This document shows, in pieces, positions 58,181-64,000 of a DNA stretch of 64,000 bases. How positions within the stretch are numbered: the stretch's first letter is position 1; each line of letters starts with the position of its first letter. The stretch covers positions 69,708,448 to 69,772,447 of the forward strand of contig NC_089581.1 of the NCBI RefSeq assembly GCF_019320115.1, read 5' to 3'. This DNA comes from Miscanthus floridulus (Eukaryota; Streptophyta; Magnoliopsida; Poales; Poaceae). The notes beneath the pieces were generated by a model, which had not been told where the DNA came from, ran no database searches, and saw only the letters and a list, made by a program, of their open reading frames with translations. The translations under genes were made by a program, and so were the position numbers.

Positions 58181-59812
58181 AAGGACTTCTCCAATAAGTT
58201 CTTGAGATGTTTGCCCGCAAGATTTGGCATGTTGGTCACCTTACTAGTGAGGACCGGTTTGAACACAATGACACCAAACCAAATCTTAGGAGATATCATG
58301 ACCGATGATGCTTATAGAGATGATGATGATGAGAAGGAAGAAAAGAGGGAGAAGAAAAATGAGAAGAAGGATAACAAGAAGAAGAGTATGGCATTCAAAG
58401 CCACATCATCAAAGGGCAAAGCTAAGCAAGAGACATCAAGTGAAGAAGATGAATCTTGGGATGATGATGATGAGAAGATGGCTCTCTTTGTCAAAAGATT
58501 TGGCAAGTTCATGGTGAAGAAGGGCTACCATGCAAGAAGAAAGAAATCTTCATCCAAGAACAAAGAAGAGTCAAGAAGGTGCTTCAAGTGTGGAAGCAAA
58601 GATCATCTTGTTGCCCAATGCCCATACAATAGCGACAATGATGATGACAACAACAAGAACAAGAAGAAGGACAAAAAGGAAAAGAAAGAGAAGAAGGATA
58701 AAATGGCCTTCAAGAAGAAGAAGGGTGGTTCTTATGTAGTCACTTGGGATAGTGATGCTTCATCAAGTGATGATGATGATGATAGTGATGACAACAAGAT
58801 CACCAAGAAGAAGGTTCTTGCAAGCATTGCTATAACTGAGAAGCCTTCTCTCTTTGAATCTTCATCATGCTTCATGGCTAAGGCCACTAAGGTACAATCT
58901 TGTGATGATGAAAGTGATGAAGAATATGATGATGATAATGAACATGAAAATGAAAATGATAGTGATAGCGATAATGATGAACCTACCAAGGATGAATTAT
59001 TTGACATGCTAGAAGATGCTAAAGAACACTTTGACATTAAGAGAAGGGAATGCAAGAGCTTGAATAAGGAGGTAAAAGCCCTTAAGCAAGCCCTTGATGA
59101 GCTCAAAGCAACTCATGAGAAGCTAGAGGAAGCCCATGAGAAGCTTGGCAAGGCTCACAAAAAGCTTGAAAAGGCTCATTCCACTTTGCTTAATGAACAA
59201 GATAAAAAGAATCATGTTGAAACTTGTGATGTAGGTTTAACTTGTGATATAATTGATGAATCACTATCTATGCCTATCATTGTTGCTCCTACTAACCCTT
59301 CTTGTAGCACTTCCACTTCTACCTCATCTAATAGTGATGGTCTCTCTTGTGATGCCTCACTAGTGGTTGAGAATGAGAACCTCAAGAAGGAGGTCACTAA
59401 GCTCACTCACACCTTAGCTAAGGCTTATGGTGGTGAGGACCGCTTGCTTATGTGCTTGGGTATCCAAAGAGCTTCTCTCTACAAAGAGGGATTGGGCTAT
59501 ACCCCCAAGAAAGTCAAGGCGGCCTTTGCTCCTCACAAGACTAGTTTTGTGAAGAACAATGGTCGGTTTTGCACTAGTTGCAAGCAAGTTGGTCATAAAG
59601 AGCATGAATGCACCAACAAGAGCAAAAATGCTAATGTATCCTCCCTTAAGCTTGATTTATGCTATATGCTTACTAAGGGTACAAATGGTGTGAAGGCTAA
59701 GTTCATTGGTAAACCATGGATGGGCTCAAAGAAGAAAGCCATTTGGGTACCAAAGAGCCTAGTGACTAACCTTCAAGGACCCAAGCAAGTTTGGGTACCT
59801 AAAAAGAATTGA
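58181..59812 (+). CDS. gag: Gag of copia element C, C-terminal part
   Basis: The frame resumes after the AAGGA duplication. A Lys/Glu/Asp-rich region is followed by a CCHC zinc knuckle CFKCGSKDHLVAQC (58580-58621), then acidic Ser/Asp tracts. A helical Lys/Glu/Ala-rich segment with LDELKATHEKLEEAHEKL is probably a coiled coil. A second CCHC knuckle CTSCKQVGHKEHEC lies at 59570-59611, and the frame ends in TGA at 59810-59812. Two zinc knuckles and a long charged tail are usual for SIRE-lineage gag. An open frame that starts inside the solo LTR at 57851 continues into it, giving a 653-codon ORF that is not the native protein. Confidence 0.88.
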   Translation, partial: KDFSNKFLRCLPARFGMLVTLLVRTGLNTMTPNQILGDIMTDDAYRDDDDEKEEKREKKNEKKDNKKKSMAFKATSSKGKAKQETSSEEDESWDDDDEKMALFVKRFGKFMVKKGYHARRKKSSSKNKEESRRCFKCGSKDHLVAQCPYNSDNDDDNNKNKKKDKKEKKEKKDKMAFKKKKGGSYVVTWDSDASSSDDDDDSDDNKITKKKVLASIAITEKPSLFESSSCFMAKATKVQSCDDESDEEYDDDNEHENENDSDSDNDEPTKDELFDMLEDAKEHFDIKRRECKSLNKEVKALKQALDELKATHEKLEEAHEKLGKAHKKLEKAHSTLLNEQDKKNHVETCDVGLTCDIIDESLSMPIIVAPTNPSCSTSTSTSSNSDGLSCDASLVVENENLKKEVTKLTHTLAKAYGGEDRLLMCLGIQRASLYKEGLGYTPKKVKAAFAPHKTSFVKNNGRFCTSCKQVGHKEHECTNKSKNANVSSLKLDLCYMLTKGTNGVKAKFIGKPWMGSKKKAIWVPKSLVTNLQGPKQVWVPKKN

Positions 59813-59825
59813 TCTCCTTTTGTAG

Positions 59826-62800
59826 GTCAATTACAAAGCCAGAGGAAGGCATTGGGTTCTTGATAGTGGGTGCACTCAACACATGACCGGTGATGCAAGA
59901 ATGTTCCACTCAGTCAACACCAATGGCAATGATGGTTATGATAGTATCACATTTGGTGACAATGGCAAAGGCAAGGTCAAAGGGCTTGGTAAGATTGCAA
60001 TATCAAATGACATGAGCATATCCAATGTGTTGCTAGTAGAGAGCTTGAACTTCAATTTGCTATCCGTGGCTCAGTTGTGTGATCTTGGATTCAAATGCAT
60101 ATTTGGGGTAGATGATGTAGAGATCATAAGTGTAGATGGCTCTAACTTGATCTTCAAAGGTTTTAGATATGAGAATCTATACTTGGTTGATTTCAATGCT
60201 AGTGAAGCTAAATTATCTACATGCTTGTTCACTAAGTCTAGCATGGGTTGGTTATGGCATAGAAGGCTTGGTCATGTTGGAATGAAACAATTGAATAGAT
60301 TAGTTAAGCATGACTTGGTTAGAGGCTTGAAAGATGTTGTGTTTGAAAAAGATAAGCTTTGTAGCTCTTGTCAAGCTAGCAAACAAGTTGAAAACACCCA
60401 TCCTAAGAAAAGCATGATGAGCACTAGTAAAGCATTTGAGTTATTGTACATGGATTTGTTTAGGCCAACATAATACACTAGCATCGGTGGTAATAAATAT
60501 GGCTTTGTGATAGTGGATGATTACACTAGATACACATGGGTATTCTTTCTAGTGGACAAAAGTGATGTATTTGCAACATTCAAATCATTTGTCAAAGGCA
60601 TTCACAATGAGTTTGAAACAACCATCAAGAGAGTTAGAAGTGACAATGGTAGTGAGTTCAAGAACACTAGAATTGATGAGTTGTGTGATGAATTTGGAAT
60701 TCAACATCAATTCTCGGCCAAGTACACACCCCAATCAAATGGTCTTGTTGGGAGGAAGAATAGAACACTCATTGATATGGCAAGGTCTATGCTTAGTGAG
60801 TACAATGTGAGTCAATCTTTTTGGGCCGAAGCTATCAACACGGCTTGCTATTGTAGCAATCGCCTCTATTGTCACCCATTGAAAGAGAAGACACCATATG
60901 AGCTCTTGAATGGTAGAAAGCCTAACATTGCATATTTTTGGGTCTTTGGTTGCAAATGCTATATCTTGAAGAAAGGCACTAGATTGGGCAAGTTTGACAA
61001 GAAATGTGATGAAGGATTCCTACTTGGTTATTCCACTACAAGCAAAGCATATAGAGTTTGGAATTTGGATAGTGGTACTCTTGAGGAAGTTCATGATGTT
61101 GAATTTGATGAAACCAAGGGTTCACAAGTAGAGAATGAGAACTTGGAAGATGTTAGAGGCATTCAACATTCAAATGCCATAAAGAACATGGATATTGGTG
61201 AATTGAGGCCTAGGCAAGTGAATGATGATGAAGACGATCAAGTGCAAGTGCTCTCTAACTCAAATGTGCAAGATGATACAAATCAAGTTAGTGCAAGTGG
61301 CTCTCATGACAATGAACAAGATCAAGTGGCTAGTACATCATCTCAACCCAATGATCAAGCAAGTGCAAGAAATCAAGTTCCAATCCTCCAACCAACCAAT
61401 GTTGCAAGGGATCATCCTTTGGACACTATCATTGGTGATATTTCTAGAGGTGTACAAACAAGATCAAGATTGGCATCATTTTGTGAGCATTTCCCATTTG
61501 TGTCATCCATCGAACCAAAGAAGATAGATGAAGCATTAAAGGATATTGATTGGGTGAATGCTATGCATGAAGAATTGAATAACTTCACAAGAAATCAAGT
61601 ATGGAAATTAGTAGAGAGACCAAAGGGACACAATGTGATTGGAACCAAATGGGTCTTTAGAAACAAGCAAGATCAAGATGGGATAGTAGTAAGGAACAAA
61701 GCAAGATTGGTAGCACAAGGATATACACAAGTTGAATGTCTTAACTTTGGAGAAACATATGCCCCGATTGTTAGATTGGAAGCAATTAGAATCTTGCTAG
61801 CCTATGCTTGTGCCCACAACATCAAGCTCTATCAAATGGATGTTAAGAGTGCATTTCTCAATGGCTACATCAATGAAGAAGTATATGTTGAGCAACCTCC
61901 CAGTTTTGAAGATCATAAGAAACCCAACCATGTATACAAGTTGAAGAAAGCATTGTATGGCTTGAAGCAAGCACCTAGAGCATGGTATGAGAGATTGAGG
62001 GATTTCCTACTCTCTAAAGGGTTCACAATGGGCAAGGTTGACACCACTCTTTTCATCAAGAAGATTCGAAAAGACTTGTTTATGTTGCAAATCTATGTTG
62101 ATGACATCATATTTGGATCAACAAATCAAGATTTTTGTGATGAGTTTGGAAAGATGATGGCTAATGAGTTTGAGATGTCCATGATTGGAGAGTTAAGTTA
62201 CTTCCTTGGTCTTCAAATCAAGCAATTGAAGAATGGTACATTTGTAAGTCAAGGCAAGTATATCAAGGACATGATCAAGAAGTTTGGCATGAGTAATAGC
62301 AAAGTCATTAGCACACCAATGGGAACCAATGGCAACTTGGATAGTGATGCAAGTGGAAATATGGTGGATCAAAAGTTGTATCGGTCTATGATTGGAAGCC
62401 TACTCTATGTGATCGCATCAAGGCCGGATGTCATGTTTAGTGTATGCATGTGTGCAAGATTTCAAGCCTCACCAAGAGAAAGTCATTTGAAGGCTATAAA
62501 GAGAATATTGAGGTACTTGAAGCATACACCAAATGTTGGTTTGTGGTATCCCAAAGGAGCAAAGTTTGAGCTAGTTGGTTACTCCGACTCGGATTATGCG
62601 GGATGCAAGGTTGAAAGGAAGAGCACCTCGGGCACATGTCAATTGTTGGGAAGATCACTTGTTTCATGGTCATCAAAGAAGCAAAATAGTGTTGCATTAT
62701 CAACCACCGAAGCCGAATACATATCCACCAGTAGTTGTTGCGCACAAATACTTTGGATGAAGGCCACTTTGAGTGACTTTGGAATCAAGTTCAAGAAAGT

Positions 62801-63044
62801 GCCATTGCTATGTGACAATGAGAGTGCAATCAAGCTAACCAACAATCCGGTTCAACATGCAAGAACAAAGCAAATTGATGTCCGCCACCATTTCATAAGA
62901 GATCAACAAAAAGGGGACATTTACATTGAGAGTGTAGGCACCGAAGATCAACTTGCCGACATATTCACCAAGCCATTGGATGAGAAAAGGTTTTGCAAGC
63001 TAAGGAATGAGTTGAACATATTGGATTTCTCAAATATGTGTTGA
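59826..63044 (+). pseudogene. pol: Pol of copia element C: protease, integrase, RT, RNase H (one nonsense codon)
   Basis: The frame differs from that of gag and opens after a TAG at 59823-59825. Protease: WVLDSGCTQHMTGD (Asp at 59862). Integrase zinc region: LWHRRLGHVGMKQL with LCSSCQASK. Integrase core: VDDYTRYTW, then VRSDNGSEF; the third catalytic residue, Glu in VERKNRT, is Gly (GGG at 60750-60752, 35 residues after the Asp of SDNGSEF). RT: QGYTQ, TYAPIVRLEAIR, MDVKSAFLNG, ALYGLKQAPRAWY, and YVDD at about 62094-62105. RNase H: YSDSDYAG, STTEAEYI, CDNESAIK. End near DQLADIFTKPLD. A TAA at 60471-60473 splits the frame where CAA is usual. Everything else is open for over 1000 codons. Confidence 0.92.
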
Positions 63045-64000
63045 TGCACACCCCATTTACATGACATGCCTCTCCTTCGAGCAATCCAAGGTAAAAGTTG
63101 ATTGGCATGACATACATCTTTGCTAAGGACATGATTAGTGCATCTAGTCACATTTTCAATTTTATTAGGACCTTTCAAGTGGTTCTATTTTATTAGGCTC
63201 ATTCATGAAAATCAAATGATTTTGATGTCTATATGGTATCACTATTGCTTCTATGCTTGATTTGATCTAGTGATAGCATATGACATGTTTATGGGCTTGT
63301 AAACCGAGTGTTTTATCTAGAATATGAGCTTTAAGTACTTAACTCAACATGGTACAAGATAACCCTTATTTGGAGGTGTGAAAAAGCTTGTCCTTGGATC
63401 AAACCGAGTTAAATATCTTTGGCAAATAATCTAGATTGGACCAAATTTGGGAAAATGATCCTCACCTCATTGATTGACATTGATAATCTTGACCCTACAA
63501 GTAATACTATCTATATTTTGGACCTTTGTGGTCATTGATGACAAAGGGGAGAGAAACAAAGATAGTAGCAAAGATAGTGAAAAAGGGGAAGAAATATCAT
63601 AAAGGGAGAGAAACATAAAGATATACTTGATATATGACATAGGGGGAGAGATATGACAAAGGAAAGAGATCAACTAATATACTTGATATATGACATAGGG
63701 GGAGAGATATGACAAAGGAAAGGGATCAACTAAAATTTTGAGCACACAAGTAGGGGGAGCAAGCTCATGAACTTGTATGGTGCATTTCATATGTTTGCTT
63801 GCATGGTATAAGCTCTAAATTTAAAATATCCATGCTTGTGTGATGTATGCTAGTTGTTAGATTGAATGATGAAATGAAATCACTAGATAACTTTCATTTC
63901 CAAATATTTCCAAGTGGTATTGAGCTAACCATGGTGCTAAGGATGGTATATTGGTGCACTCCGATTGGTATCACGCTTCAAAGGTCCATCTTTTATACCT
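63045..64000 (+). other. 3' region of element C, before the PPT and 3' LTR
   Basis: Non-coding. Purine runs AGGGGGAGA recur. A 56-bp tandem repeat lies at 63621-63732. The 3' LTR start (TGAAAGCTC) is not reached by base 64000. No extra ORF like that of element A has begun by the window end. Confidence 0.75.
63621..63732 (+). repeat. 56-bp tandem duplication in the 3' region of C
   Basis: Units begin ATATACTTGATATATGACAT at 63621 and 63677 and differ at one or two bases, so the duplication is recent. Confidence 0.85.

Larger units (their letters stand above)
51403..64000 (+). mobile_element. Ty1/copia SIRE-lineage element C, 3' LTR beyond window
   Basis: 5' LTR, PBS, gag, protease, integrase, RT and RNase H are in order on the plus strand. 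Gag is split by a solo LTR. Coding decay is slight, with one nonsense codon and one catalytic substitution, so this is the best preserved element of the window. It is inserted in the last PMD exon; the left flank is 51398-51402 (ATAGG). Confidence 0.9.

Noticed and set aside
57851..59812. 653-codon ORF as a host nuclear protein
   Set aside because: Its first 110 codons are a solo LTR end and the rest is copia gag with two zinc knuckles.
1..64000. tRNA, rRNA, CRISPR or bacterial operon features
   Set aside because: None seen. TGGTATCAGAGC sites are primer binding sites next to LTRs, not tRNA genes.

Overview
The window is wholly repetitive nuclear DNA of a plant, most probably a grass (Poaceae) with a large genome. 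The basis is the stack of nested Ty1/copia elements of the SIRE (Maximus/Opie-like) lineage and several Ty3/gypsy families with very long LTRs, all primed by initiator-tRNA-Met-type binding sites. I found no intact single-copy host gene, no tRNA or rRNA gene and no CRISPR array.

Layout from left to right. (1) 1-12990: a minus-strand non-autonomous gypsy-type element of LARD form, with two LTRs of about 6.4 kb (the left one cut by the window edge) around only 1.47 kb of non-coding DNA. It sits inside (2) 12991-13355, a minus-strand SIRE LTR fragment, which itself sits in the reverse transcriptase of (3) 13356-20229, the 3' part of a plus-strand SIRE copia element (A) with a decayed extra ORF and a 1450-bp 3' LTR. 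Element A sits in the protease of (4) 20230-33933, a minus-strand gypsy element (M) with a gag/protease remnant, an extra coiled-coil-type ORF upstream of gag, a 4.9-kb 5' LTR, and a 5.2-kb solo LTR of its own family inserted in gag. That solo LTR carries a piece of a GH17 beta-1,3-glucanase gene. (5) 33934-38046: degraded gene-like DNA with a GRF-type zinc-finger pseudogene and an acidic ORF. (6) 38047-46239: a minus-strand gypsy-type element (G2) arranged LTR-internal-LTR-internal, with no gag-pol but a plus-strand gene-like unit. (7) 46240-51402: the 3' LTR of a minus-strand, probably Tat-lineage element, followed by an antisense multi-exon Plant Mobile Domain gene. (8) 51403-64000: a young SIRE copia element (C) with 5' LTR, gag and pol, its gag split by a 4.4-kb solo LTR of the M family. 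Its 3' LTR lies beyond the window.

How it fits together. Nesting gives relative ages: LARD < SIRE LTR < A < M on the left; solo LTR < C < PMD element < G2 on the right. Older coding remnants are full of in-frame TAG stops where CAG (Gln) is expected, the signature of decay of CHG-methylated cytosine. Element C has one nonsense codon and one lost catalytic residue in its integrase. The points most worth a second look are the antisense gene units with their own TATA boxes inside two gypsy-type elements, the LTR-like promoter module before the extra ORF of element A, the GH17 fragment in an LTR, and the LARD with LTRs about four times longer than its interior.
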